Source: a candidate division TM6 bacterium UASB124 (GTDB lineage Bacteria; Dependentiae; Babeliae; Babeliales; RVW-14). From it: a DNA stretch of 16,573 nt. Positions 1 to 7,319 of the stretch are shown in pieces. The position numbers were made by a program, and so were the translations under genes. The notes under the pieces are model-generated. The model was given only the letters and a program-made list of their open reading frames with translations. It was not told where the DNA came from and searched no databases. Every line of letters starts with the position of its first letter. The first letter of the stretch is position 1. Location of the stretch: assembly GCA_001468855.1 (NCBI GenBank), contig LDIV01000001.1:661387-677959 (forward strand). Direction: 5' to 3'.

Positions 1-30
1 TTGACAACTCCGAACTCACGTTCAATTAAC

Positions 31-966
31 TCAAAAGGATGTTGTTTGTGCTGCCTTTGTTGTGCGCAAAACATCCAACTTTCCTTGCATAACTATCATT
101 TCGCGATCAAGTTGTGTGAGATATTCTAATGCTTCTTGGCTGTACCTTGGATGCCTCAGAGCCATATCAAGATTTGCTTTCAAAAGCCCCATAGGATTAC
201 CGATATCATAACGAGTTCCTTGGATTTTATAAGCAAATACTTTCTCGCCAGAAAGCAACAAATTTTGAATGGCATCAGTCAGTTGTACTTCGCCATTGAC
301 GCCAATTCTCATTTCATCCAATGCATGGAAAATATTTGGTGAAAGTACATAACGGCCAATAATTGCAAGATTTGATGGTGCATCGGCAGGTTTTGGCTTT
401 TCAACAAGTTCTTTGACCTGAAAGAGGTTGGGAGAGAATTGTTTGCGAATACCAATTACACCATAACTACCTACTGTTTCAATAGGAACTTCTTGAACGG
501 CGACGACGTTGCATTTTTCTTGAAAGGCAATTTGGATGAGTTGTGACATGCAAGGTATGGGACTTATGATAATATCATCAGGCAAAAATACAGCGATGTG
601 CTCTTTGCCTATAATATGTTTAGCACTCCAAATGGCATGCCCAAGTCCAAGCGGCTCTTTTTGCCGTATATATAAAAAATTAGCGGCATGAATAAGTTTA
701 TTGACTCCGTCGAGAAGGTCGTCTTTCCTTTTACTACGTAAATGACTTTCAAGTTCCGGATAAGGATCGAAATGATCTTCGATAACACTTTTATTTTTTC
801 CTGTGATAACAACAAATGTTTTGATTTGTGATTTTACCCCTTCCTCAACAATGTATTGAATTGCCGGCTTTTCTAGAAGTGGGAACATTTCTTTTGGTGA
901 TGTTTTAGTTGCGGGGAGAAAGCGGGTTCCCAAACCACCTGCTGGAATTATGGCCTTAGCGATCAT
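31..966 (-). CDS. galU: UTP-glucose-1-phosphate uridylyltransferase
   Basis: This cytoplasmic enzyme makes UDP-glucose from UTP and glucose 1-phosphate, feeding envelope polysaccharide and nucleotide-sugar pathways. The 311-residue protein opens with the nucleotidyltransferase signature GGLGTRFLPATK (residues 10-21), followed by SPKEM with the conserved Lys25. LPDD (128-131) matches the metal-binding aspartates, VEKP (188-191) the sugar-binding strand, and GEVQLTDAI (225-233) and YDIGNP (253-258) are further GalU hallmarks. The length is normal for bacterial GalU (about 290-310). The ATG start has AAGGAG seven bases upstream. The gene lies 47 bp downstream of pheS on the same strand with no terminator between them, so the two are probably cotranscribed. 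A glucose-1-phosphate thymidylyltransferase is less likely given the GalU-type motifs. Confidence 0.96.
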   Translation of the reverse strand: MIAKAIIPAGGLGTRFLPATKTSPKEMFPLLEKPAIQYIVEEGVKSQIKTFVVITGKNKSVIEDHFDPYPELESHLRSKRKDDLLDGVNKLIHAANFLYIRQKEPLGLGHAIWSAKHIIGKEHIAVFLPDDIIISPIPCMSQLIQIAFQEKCNVVAVQEVPIETVGSYGVIGIRKQFSPNLFQVKELVEKPKPADAPSNLAIIGRYVLSPNIFHALDEMRIGVNGEVQLTDAIQNLLLSGEKVFAYKIQGTRYDIGNPMGLLKANLDMALRHPRYSQEALEYLTQLDREMIVMQGKLDVLRTTKAAQTTSF

Positions 967-1013
967 GACGCTCTCCTTTTCATTCCTTCTTTTTTTTGAG
1001 CAAAGTCTTTTTT

Positions 1014-2048
1014 TTAGAACTGTTCTAAAAATTTTATTTTGCCGCTATGTAATAAGCGAATATCGTCAATACCGTGTCGTAGCATTACTAATCGTGTGAG
1101 CCCAAACCCAAAAGCAAAGCCTGAATATTGTGTTGGATCGATGCTGCCGGCTTTCAATACATTGGGATGAACTAGTCCGCCTGGAAAAATTTCAATCCAT
1201 GTTGAGTGTTTACAGACGGAGCAACCTGTTTTACAAAATACGCAGCGCATATCAATCTCAAATCCGGGTTCGACAAAAGGGAAAAATCCTGGTCGTATAC
1301 GGATATCCAAAGAATCCTTTTGGAAGAGTTTTTTTAGGAATGTTTGTGCGGTGGCAAACAGGTGTGCGACGGTTACATTTTTATCGATGAATAATCCTTC
1401 GCATTGCATGAACATGAAGTCATGAGAAGCATCAACCGCTTCGTGCCGATATGTTCTGCCGGGAGCAATGCCTGCTATTGGTGGCTTTTTATTTTGCATT
1501 GCATGGATTTGGACGGTAGAGGTATGAGTGCGCAACAAATGTTCAGGTTTATTTGTCCAGAACGTGTCATACATATCACGTGCAGGATGATCTTGGGGAA
1601 TGTTTAGGGCGCCAAAGTTATAAAAATCTGTTTCAAATTCAGGGCCATCCCAAATTTCATACCCCATCGATAAAAAGATATTTTGAATTTCTTCAATGAA
1701 TTGAGTATATGGATGCAAGTGCCCTGGCTTTGCATTGGGAACGTAGGCAGTAACATCAAAACTTTGTAGCCGTTGTGTTGCCTGTTTTGCTTGTTTGGTT
1801 AATAGCTTGTCCTTGTGCTTTTGTATGAGCTCTTCAGCCTCTTGTTTAAATGCATGAATAAGGGGGCCGAACGCTTTTTTGTCATCAATTGATAGATCCT
1901 TAAGCTCACCCAAAAAAGTGGTGATGGATCCCTTTTTGCCCAAAAAAGCCAAGCGAATATCTTCTAACGCTTTGATATTTGTTGTTGCTGCAAGTTGCTC
2001 TGAAAATTCTTTTTTAATCCGATCAATTTTTTGCTTGAGCTCTGCCAT
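1014..2048 (-). CDS. pheS: Phenylalanyl-tRNA synthetase alpha subunit
   Basis: This is the catalytic alpha subunit of the (alpha-beta)2 enzyme that charges tRNA-Phe. The first ~90 residues form the charged coiled-coil arm that contacts tRNA. The class II core follows: HLHPYTQFIEEIQ (110-122, motif 1 area), DTFW and LLRTHTS (161-177), GRTYRHEAVDASHDF (197-211, motif 2) and GFGLTRLVMLRHGIDDIR (314-331, motif 3). Four cysteines at 269, 272, 276 and 279 form a possible zinc-binding insert just before WIEI, a variant known in many bacterial PheS. The length of 344 residues is normal. The ATG is preceded by GAGGAGGG seven bases upstream, a strong site. The partner gene pheT is not next to it; galU follows instead. 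No leader peptide or T-box was found upstream. Confidence 0.97.
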   Translation of the reverse strand: MAELKQKIDRIKKEFSEQLAATTNIKALEDIRLAFLGKKGSITTFLGELKDLSIDDKKAFGPLIHAFKQEAEELIQKHKDKLLTKQAKQATQRLQSFDVTAYVPNAKPGHLHPYTQFIEEIQNIFLSMGYEIWDGPEFETDFYNFGALNIPQDHPARDMYDTFWTNKPEHLLRTHTSTVQIHAMQNKKPPIAGIAPGRTYRHEAVDASHDFMFMQCEGLFIDKNVTVAHLFATAQTFLKKLFQKDSLDIRIRPGFFPFVEPGFEIDMRCVFCKTGCSVCKHSTWIEIFPGGLVHPNVLKAGSIDPTQYSGFAFGFGLTRLVMLRHGIDDIRLLHSGKIKFLEQF

Positions 2049-2129
2049 GTATTCACCCTCCTCAAGGCGTAATATGTATGGTCAATCGTATGTAACATGG
2101 TAACACGTTTTATTGTTTTGACTAGGGAA

Positions 2130-2157
2130 ATTATGATTGAGAGAGGGGGATTGTGAA
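2130..2157 (-). promoter_or_regulatory. Candidate sigma-70 promoter for pheS-galU
   Basis: Read on the minus strand, TTCACA (2157-2152) and CATAAT (2135-2130) are separated by 16 bp, each one mismatch from consensus. Transcription would begin near 2123, giving a leader of about 75 nt before pheS. The assignment rests on pattern only. Confidence 0.4.
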
Positions 2158-2234
2158 TTGTCGGAGTTTGTTTCCAATATAGTTCTGTGCTTTGTTAAAG
2201 AGACTGCCTTTAGATGTAAAGAATTATTGGATTA

Positions 2235-2264
2235 TTGACATTGATTTGGGCAAATAAGTATGAT
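2235..2264 (+). promoter_or_regulatory. Candidate sigma-70 promoter for the first phosphatase-like gene
   Basis: A perfect TTGACA (2235-2240) is followed after 18 bp by TATGAT (2259-2264), five of six matches to the -10 consensus. The expected start near 2271 leaves a leader of about 40 nt carrying AAGGAGGAG (2297-2305) just before the ATG. This is the best promoter match in the window and suggests strong expression. Confidence 0.6.
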
Positions 2265-2310
2265 TAATGAGTATTTGCTATTTTTAACTGGTTTTTAAGG
2301 AGGAGCAAGG

Positions 2311-4677
2311 ATGAGACAAAAGTCTTTACGTATAGTGAGCATATTGTTGACTACTATATGTTTCTTTGTGACAAAGGCGCAGGAAGCAGTATCAAAACAA
2401 GATATTCCTTGGTATATGCAAACACAGAAGACTGGCGTTGTCAAATCGCAACAAAAGCAATTTTTGGGGCAATCAAGACAACAGCAAGCGTCAGTGCCTA
2501 GTTACCTACAGGGATTGCCACAACAACAGCCTATTCAGCAACAACCTGCGCAACAGCAAGCTGCACAACAATATAGACCGAGTTACTTACCCAAATCAAC
2601 AGGCCCGGTATCCCAACCGCCACAAGTTAGTGCTTCATGGCAACCTGTACAATCTCCTGCTCGCCGAACAGTACTTGGAACAAAGACAGTCGACATGTTG
2701 TTTAAAAATACCCAACAGTGGCCAGAGGTTGGTTTGGTTCCTGCTGAGCAAGTTTTTGCAAATAAACAGCCACCGCTTGATTATAATGATTTCAATAAGA
2801 TGCTTGATGAAATGTTAGTGCAGGTGACTACTTCAAAGATAGGTGCTGCTAAAATTTCATCGTTGAAATCAAATCAATTTCCTGTGCGCAAAATCAGAAT
2901 GTCTTCAGCGATGGTAGATATCTGTTTTATCGGGGACATTCATGGTAGCTGGCATTCATTAATGAAAATTTTGAGAGATCTCAAAATCAAAGGTTATATT
3001 GATAATGATTTCAAAATCAGTAAAGAAAAACAACAAAGCTTTTATATTGTATGTACAGGAGATTATATCGATCGTGGTGTTTATGGTGTAGAAGTGCTAT
3101 ATGCTCTTATGAGTCTTAAACTTGCCAATTGGAACAATGTATATCTTCTCCGTGGTAATCACGAAACGAAGGATGTAAGCTCTCAATATGGCTTTAAGAA
3201 TGAAATAGCTGTGAAATATTCACAAAATTCTGAGATGCTTTTAGAAAAACTTTATACATGGTTCGATACACTCTACCAAGCATTGTATATAGGATCTTCT
3301 GATGGGCAAACATGGGTTCAATGTTGCCATGGTGGGTTACATGAGTTTACATCAGGAAATAATGATTATACGCCAATTCCTTTCTTGAAGAATGCTGCTG
3401 TGCTTGAAAAAGTTATTCAAACAAAAGGTTTTGATCCTACTTCTGTTGGCGGTATTGGTAATAACGATACAACCGGTTTTTTATGGGATGATCTTTTATA
3501 CCAGAATAATATGTTTGTTTTTGATTCTAGGGGAAGAGGCTTGGTGGTACATGATCCTGTTAATGTATCAAAAGAGAACTTGGTGGCTTTGGGTTTAAAA
3601 GCGATTTTTAGAGGACACCAGCATAATGGGGCAGGCCTGAAGATGATTTCTCATGTTGCGCAAGATAATGGTACGCCGGTTTCTTGGGAGTTGGTGGTAA
3701 GCCCACAAGAAAAACAACAACGAGCTGTGTATATAGCAAAGGCAGAATGTCCTGTATTTACCTTCACGACGGCGACTGAATTAAATATTCAAGGCAAGCA
3801 GCCGGTTGTTTTTGATGTTTCTTATGGGTTGCTCAGGATAAATTCGGACTTTAATCAATGGGTATTAGTTCCTGTTACCGTAGAGAGTAAAAAATTTCAA
3901 GCTCAAAAACCTGTACAGCCAAGAACTCTTTCTGTTCAAATGGGACAGCGACAAGTTTCGCAGCCTGTTCGTCCATCGACGACAGCAAGTCAACCGCCGG
4001 TACCGATATCTCAATCGATACCAAGTACAAGACAAGCAGCTCCGCGTTCAACAGCTGCAGTTTCAGCTCCACCAGCAAGCAGGCAGTTACCCCCTCCGGT
4101 TGTAGAGCACGTACAATCAACAGAACCTGCGGAAGGGATAGTGCCGCCACCACCACCTCCGCCAACCACATTATCTTTATCTGTCAAAAAAACATGGACG
4201 AAGGTAGAGGCGGAGAGAACTCCTACGGCCGTTAAAAAGCCAGCCGAGCAATCATTAGGGGCTCCTTCTGGTTTACTCTCTGAAATTCAACGGGGGAAAA
4301 CGTTAAAGCCTGTTGCTCAACAAGAAAAAACAGCAAAGCAGGGTGGGCTTGCTGATGTTTTGGCGTCGTCTCCTTTAGCTCAATTACCTCAACAGGATGA
4401 AGAAGAAGACTCAGGGCAAGATTATTATGAAGAAGAATTAATACAATTGCCGGCTGAACGGCCACAGATTGCGGACAAGGTGCCTCAGGCAGAACCAGTT
4501 CAACCGGTTACGTCAACTGTGCAAAAGATTCAACAAAAGGATTCTGGCCAGAGCGTAACAAAATCATCGGCTGGAGGCGTTAAGCCTGAATTGGAAGGGA
4601 CATTACGTGCGGGGTTGAAAAAGAAATTTGGAGGAGATGAAGAAGCCTCCTCGGGTGTAGATGATTGGGAGAGTTAA
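2311..4677 (+). CDS. Exported PPP-type phosphatase-like protein with WASP-like C-terminal tail
   Basis: This predicted secreted metallophosphatase has 788 residues. Residues 1-23 look like a signal peptide (basic start, hydrophobic core, probable cut after TKA). Residues 40-125 are Gln/Pro-rich. The core carries the full set of PPP-family metal and phosphate motifs: GDIHG (208-212), GDYIDRG (250-256), RGNHE (281-285), CHGG (339-342) and RGHQ (434-437). These predict a two-metal Ser/Thr-type phosphatase; the substrate is unknown. From about 525 the protein becomes Pro/Gln/Ser-rich and includes seven prolines in a row (612-618). A WH2-like segment (LLSEIQRGKTLKPV, 655-668), two amphipathic/acidic stretches and a terminal DDWES follow. 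The paralogue at 5204 shares the core but not this tail. A strong promoter and ribosome site precede the gene and a terminator follows it. The exported fold is well supported; an effector role is inference. Confidence 0.85.
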   Translation: MRQKSLRIVSILLTTICFFVTKAQEAVSKQDIPWYMQTQKTGVVKSQQKQFLGQSRQQQASVPSYLQGLPQQQPIQQQPAQQQAAQQYRPSYLPKSTGPVSQPPQVSASWQPVQSPARRTVLGTKTVDMLFKNTQQWPEVGLVPAEQVFANKQPPLDYNDFNKMLDEMLVQVTTSKIGAAKISSLKSNQFPVRKIRMSSAMVDICFIGDIHGSWHSLMKILRDLKIKGYIDNDFKISKEKQQSFYIVCTGDYIDRGVYGVEVLYALMSLKLANWNNVYLLRGNHETKDVSSQYGFKNEIAVKYSQNSEMLLEKLYTWFDTLYQALYIGSSDGQTWVQCCHGGLHEFTSGNNDYTPIPFLKNAAVLEKVIQTKGFDPTSVGGIGNNDTTGFLWDDLLYQNNMFVFDSRGRGLVVHDPVNVSKENLVALGLKAIFRGHQHNGAGLKMISHVAQDNGTPVSWELVVSPQEKQQRAVYIAKAECPVFTFTTATELNIQGKQPVVFDVSYGLLRINSDFNQWVLVPVTVESKKFQAQKPVQPRTLSVQMGQRQVSQPVRPSTTASQPPVPISQSIPSTRQAAPRSTAAVSAPPASRQLPPPVVEHVQSTEPAEGIVPPPPPPPTTLSLSVKKTWTKVEAERTPTAVKKPAEQSLGAPSGLLSEIQRGKTLKPVAQQEKTAKQGGLADVLASSPLAQLPQQDEEEDSGQDYYEEELIQLPAERPQIADKVPQAEPVQPVTSTVQKIQQKDSGQSVTKSSAGGVKPELEGTLRAGLKKKFGGDEEASSGVDDWES
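4261..4674 (+). other. WH2 plus connector/acidic-like tail (WCA-like module) of the first phosphatase
   Basis: Codons 651-788 encode, in order: a WH2 consensus (paired Leu655-656, Ile659, Gly662, then LKPV at 665-668, matching the LKK[TV] element); an amphipathic GGLADVLASS (678-687) followed by an acidic run (696-709); and a second basic amphipathic segment GTLRAGLKKKF (763-773) followed by an acidic end with Trp786 third from the C-terminus. Seven consecutive prolines lie 37 residues before the WH2. WASP and WAVE proteins show the order polyproline, WH2, connector, acidic tail with a Trp third from the end. The WH2 call is fairly secure; the connector and acidic calls are short and could be coincidence. 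Confidence 0.6.
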
Positions 4678-4703
4678 TTTTTGTTAATAAATGGCGTTAT
4701 GAC

Positions 4704-4741
4704 AAAAAGAGAGCCCCACTTATAAGCAGGGCTCTCTTTTT
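4704..4741. terminator. Bidirectional intrinsic terminator
   Basis: A perfect 13-bp stem (4704-4716 with 4729-4741) has a 12-nt loop. It is GC-rich at the loop end, with an A-tract on the left and a T-tract on the right. It can therefore stop the phosphatase transcript on the plus strand and the tRNA-Asp transcript on the minus strand. Confidence 0.9.
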
Positions 4742-4814
4742 GTTAACAAGTTATTCTATTTTTATGTCTTTTGTTGAGGATTAGAATACTGACATGATGT
4801 GCTGGGGGTAAAAG

Positions 4815-4892
4815 TGGCGGGGCTGACGGGACTCGAACCCGCGACCTTCCGCGTGACAGGCGGACGCTCTAACCAAACTGAGCTACAGCCCC
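4815..4892 (-). tRNA. tRNA-Asp (anticodon GTC)
   Basis: The minus strand folds into a full cloverleaf: acceptor GGGGCTG/CAGCCCC, D stem GCTC/GAGC, anticodon stem TCCGC/GCGGA with loop CTGTCAC giving anticodon GTC, a 5-nt variable region, and T arm GCGGG/TTCGAGT/CCCGT with one G-T pair. The discriminator base is G, as expected for tRNA-Asp. The CCA end is encoded in the genome (4817-4815). The gene stands alone between the two phosphatase-like paralogues and reads against them. Confidence 0.97.
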
Positions 4893-5203
4893 AGAGCCAG
4901 AAAATTCAATAAAACTATCAATATTTTGCCAGAGGTCTGTGGTTTTGGCAAGGAGAAACTGTGGTGATCTATTGATTTGCTTCACGTGAAATAGCAACAG
5001 CCGATATAACCGACCAATCCTAGTTCAAAAGTAAATACCTGTTCTGCAGTAATGTGGAATAGGGGTTTTGGTATGAAATGAGAAGTGGTGGCTATGGGCA
5101 TAATGGCGTCCTGGGGATGCTTTGTTGACTTCTGTTTATGTAATTGATTATCGTTATATCATGTAGTCGTTGAAGTAGTGAGTGTAAAGAAAAGGAGAAT
5201 ATT
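4893..5203. other. Non-coding gap between tRNA-Asp and the second phosphatase-like gene
   Basis: This 311-bp stretch holds the candidate tRNA promoter at its left end and the leader of the second phosphatase-like gene at its right end. A TTGACT at 5125-5130 and a TTATAT at 5154-5159 resemble promoter elements but are too far apart to pair. AAAGGAG (5191-5197) is the ribosome site for the ATG at 5204. I see no reading frame with a plausible ribosome site and no clear structured RNA here. Confidence 0.5.
4923..4951 (-). promoter_or_regulatory. Candidate promoter for tRNA-Asp
   Basis: On the minus strand TTGCCA (4951-4946) and CAAAAT (4928-4923) are 17 bp apart, matching five and four of six consensus bases. 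The start would fall about 24 nt before the mature tRNA 5' end. TTGCCA on the plus strand at 4926-4931 forms a dyad with the -35 element; its meaning is unknown. Confidence 0.35.
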
Positions 5204-7246
5204 ATGAAGCAATTACTGCTTCTTGTTTCGTTGCTCTATACAAATGTATTGGCGGAAATTGCTGAACCTAATTTTTTCCCTACGCCAGAAAATTTAAAGG
5301 CTATACCCAAAACAATGACAAGAGAGGAAATTTTGCGGCAGCAACAAATACTAGAGGGTCTCCCTCAACCACAACCGGCAGTGACTATATCAAGTTTTTA
5401 TGCAAATGCTAACAGGTGGGGATCTATAATATTTGCACCATTAGGATTTAATGAGACGCCACAAATGAGGTTTTTGGATAGAAGTATTGCCGAACTCAAT
5501 GATAAATTAGATAAAAATAAGAGAATACCGCCAATATCGTTTGAAGATTTTAATGCAGTGTTGCTTAAATGTTTGGCGGCATATAGGAAAGAGTTAGATC
5601 CACGTCTTGCTACTATGCCAAAGACATTGTATGCAACAATATATAATTCTAAAAATCAATTCATTTGTCAGAAAAAAAAGTTGACAGGATCGCGACCTTA
5701 CAATGTTTGTTTTATTGGTGATATTCATGGTAGTTGGTATGCATTGATGACCATTTTGAATGATCTTAAAAACAAAGGTTATATAGATGATAATTTTAAA
5801 ATAATAAAACCTGATTTTTATATTGTGTTTTTAGGAGATCTTGTAGATCGCGGTATGTATGGAGCTGAGGTTTTGTATACGCTTATGAAGTTTAAGCTTG
5901 CTAATTGGGATCAGGTATTTGTGTTACGGGGAAATCATGAAGATCTTGACCAATGTGATAAAGATGGTTTTATACGAGAGCTTGAGACTAAATATGGAAA
6001 AGAGCCAGTAAAGTCTTTAATTGGAAATAGAGTAAAAGATAAACTTGATGGTACTGGTACGTTGGATCAACTTTTTTCTTTTATGCCGCAAGTGCTATAC
6101 CTTGGTGTTGGTTTTGATGTTAATACGCAACAGCCATATTGGATTCAATGTTGTCATGGTGGTATGTTTAAACCGTCTGAGGAATTGGCAAAGCAATATG
6201 AACCAAGCAATTTTTTACAAGATCAGAAAAATCTCTTTATTGTGAATATGTCTCCTTCAGACCTCAAACCAAACGAGATTGAAAAGCCAAGCTATAGTGG
6301 TTTTACATGGTGTAATATTGTTGGCAAAATACCTCAACAAAATATTCAATTTAATCAACAAACTAATGAACAGTATGTTACCGATGGTACCCCAGTTGCG
6401 ATTATTTCTAAAAAAAGATCCGGTATTGGAGGGATGGATGTTGGTGTAACTAAAGGTGAATTGACTGCCATGGGACTTAGTTTGCTTTGTCGAGGGCATC
6501 AGCATAACGGTGAATCTGTAAAAATGATCTCGCCAACGATGTATCAAAAGAGAGATGATTTAACGCTTGATATGCAAGTGGGAGAACCTGTCTCATGGAA
6601 ACAATTTGTTCAGCCGGGGACAAGGAACATTCAAATATCTAATGTCGAATGTCCAGTATTTACATTTACAACAGCGTGGGATTTAAGCTCGATGGTTCAA
6701 ATTGGCTATGGGCTACTTGCTACGGTTGCTGATATTAGTGGATGGACATTGACCCCTGTGATTTTGAAAGATAAAAGGTCTTCTGTAAGCAAACCAGTAG
6801 TTCCGGTTAAATCTGTAAAAACTTCTACTTCCTCTCAAGTGTCTCAATTGAAGCGACCAACTAAGCCAGCTCCATTACCAACCGTAACTCCAGCAACGGT
6901 TGAGTATGTTGCAACTGTTCAACCATCAAAACCGGCATCTGCTTCAAGTGCTACGGGACAGATAAGACCACAATTGTCTGGTCAGCAAACATATAAAACA
7001 TATACAGCACCAAAAGAAACATTGCCACAACCTCCTGTCCAATCAGCAGCAAAAAGGCAAGTGTTTCGGGTACCATCTGAGATTCCTCCGCAACCACCGG
7101 TTAGACAGCAGGTGACGCAGCCAACAAATGTTCAACTGCAAGAAGCAGATAAACCATTGTCGTACCAAGATATAATTGATAAAGCTGCTCGATTTAAAAA
7201 AACAGTTCCTCGACGTATGACCGTTTCACCGGCCGAGCAGGAATAG
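5204..7246 (+). CDS. Exported PPP-type phosphatase-like protein, second paralogue
   Basis: This 680-residue protein is paralogous to the product at 2311. The clear signal peptide (MKQLLLLVSLLYTNVLA, cut after Ala17) implies export. The catalytic motifs are all present: GDIHG (172-176), GDLVDRG (211-217), RGNHE (242-246), CCHGG (316-320) and RGHQ (430-433), predicting a two-metal Ser/Thr-type phosphatase. The stretch LKLANW/FKLANW and the RGHQHNG block are nearly shared by the two copies. The tail from about 540 is Pro/Ser/Thr-rich and ends differently from its sister. It carries two related proline motifs (LPQPPVQ 607-613, IPPQPPVR 627-634) and a basic helix-like end with FKKT (664-667), but no canonical WH2. 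The ATG is supported by AAAGGAG (5191-5197). It probably has its own promoter, since a terminator and a tRNA separate it from the first copy. Substrate and destination are unknown. Confidence 0.85.
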   Translation: MKQLLLLVSLLYTNVLAEIAEPNFFPTPENLKAIPKTMTREEILRQQQILEGLPQPQPAVTISSFYANANRWGSIIFAPLGFNETPQMRFLDRSIAELNDKLDKNKRIPPISFEDFNAVLLKCLAAYRKELDPRLATMPKTLYATIYNSKNQFICQKKKLTGSRPYNVCFIGDIHGSWYALMTILNDLKNKGYIDDNFKIIKPDFYIVFLGDLVDRGMYGAEVLYTLMKFKLANWDQVFVLRGNHEDLDQCDKDGFIRELETKYGKEPVKSLIGNRVKDKLDGTGTLDQLFSFMPQVLYLGVGFDVNTQQPYWIQCCHGGMFKPSEELAKQYEPSNFLQDQKNLFIVNMSPSDLKPNEIEKPSYSGFTWCNIVGKIPQQNIQFNQQTNEQYVTDGTPVAIISKKRSGIGGMDVGVTKGELTAMGLSLLCRGHQHNGESVKMISPTMYQKRDDLTLDMQVGEPVSWKQFVQPGTRNIQISNVECPVFTFTTAWDLSSMVQIGYGLLATVADISGWTLTPVILKDKRSSVSKPVVPVKSVKTSTSSQVSQLKRPTKPAPLPTVTPATVEYVATVQPSKPASASSATGQIRPQLSGQQTYKTYTAPKETLPQPPVQSAAKRQVFRVPSEIPPQPPVRQQVTQPTNVQLQEADKPLSYQDIIDKAARFKKTVPRRMTVSPAEQE

Positions 7247-7261
7247 GTGCTTGAAAAAAGT

Positions 7262-7300
7262 AAGCAAAAGCCTCCTTGATGACCAAGGAGGCTTTTGCTT
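7262..7300. terminator. Bidirectional terminator between convergent genes
   Basis: A perfect 17-bp inverted repeat (7262-7278 with 7284-7300) has a 5-nt loop. It contains A-rich and T-rich outer segments, so it can act in both directions. It lies between the stops of the second phosphatase-like gene and the clostripain-like gene. Confidence 0.88.
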
Positions 7301-7319
7301 TAAAGAAAAATAATAATGT

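Noticed and set aside
1220..1240. Idea that the PheS four-cysteine insert is a novel zinc finger
   Set aside because: A similar cysteine-rich insert before the WIEI segment occurs in many bacterial PheS proteins, so it is a known variant.
2049..2310. T-box riboswitch or leader peptide controlling pheS
   Set aside because: I found no specifier-loop structure, T-box sequence or Phe-rich leader frame in the divergent gap.
2461..2600. Possible CRISPR or tandem DNA repeat
   Set aside because: The repeated CAA-rich triplets encode a Gln/Pro-rich protein segment. There are no regularly spaced repeats with unique spacers.
3875..4465. Minus-strand open frames within the proline/glutamine-rich tail
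   Set aside because: Low-complexity CAA/CCA-rich codons leave the opposite strand open by chance (Leu/Val-rich translation).
5060..5140. Small open frame after ATGAGAAGTGG in the gap before the second phosphatase
   Set aside because: Only about 16 codons, with no ribosome site and no recognisable product.
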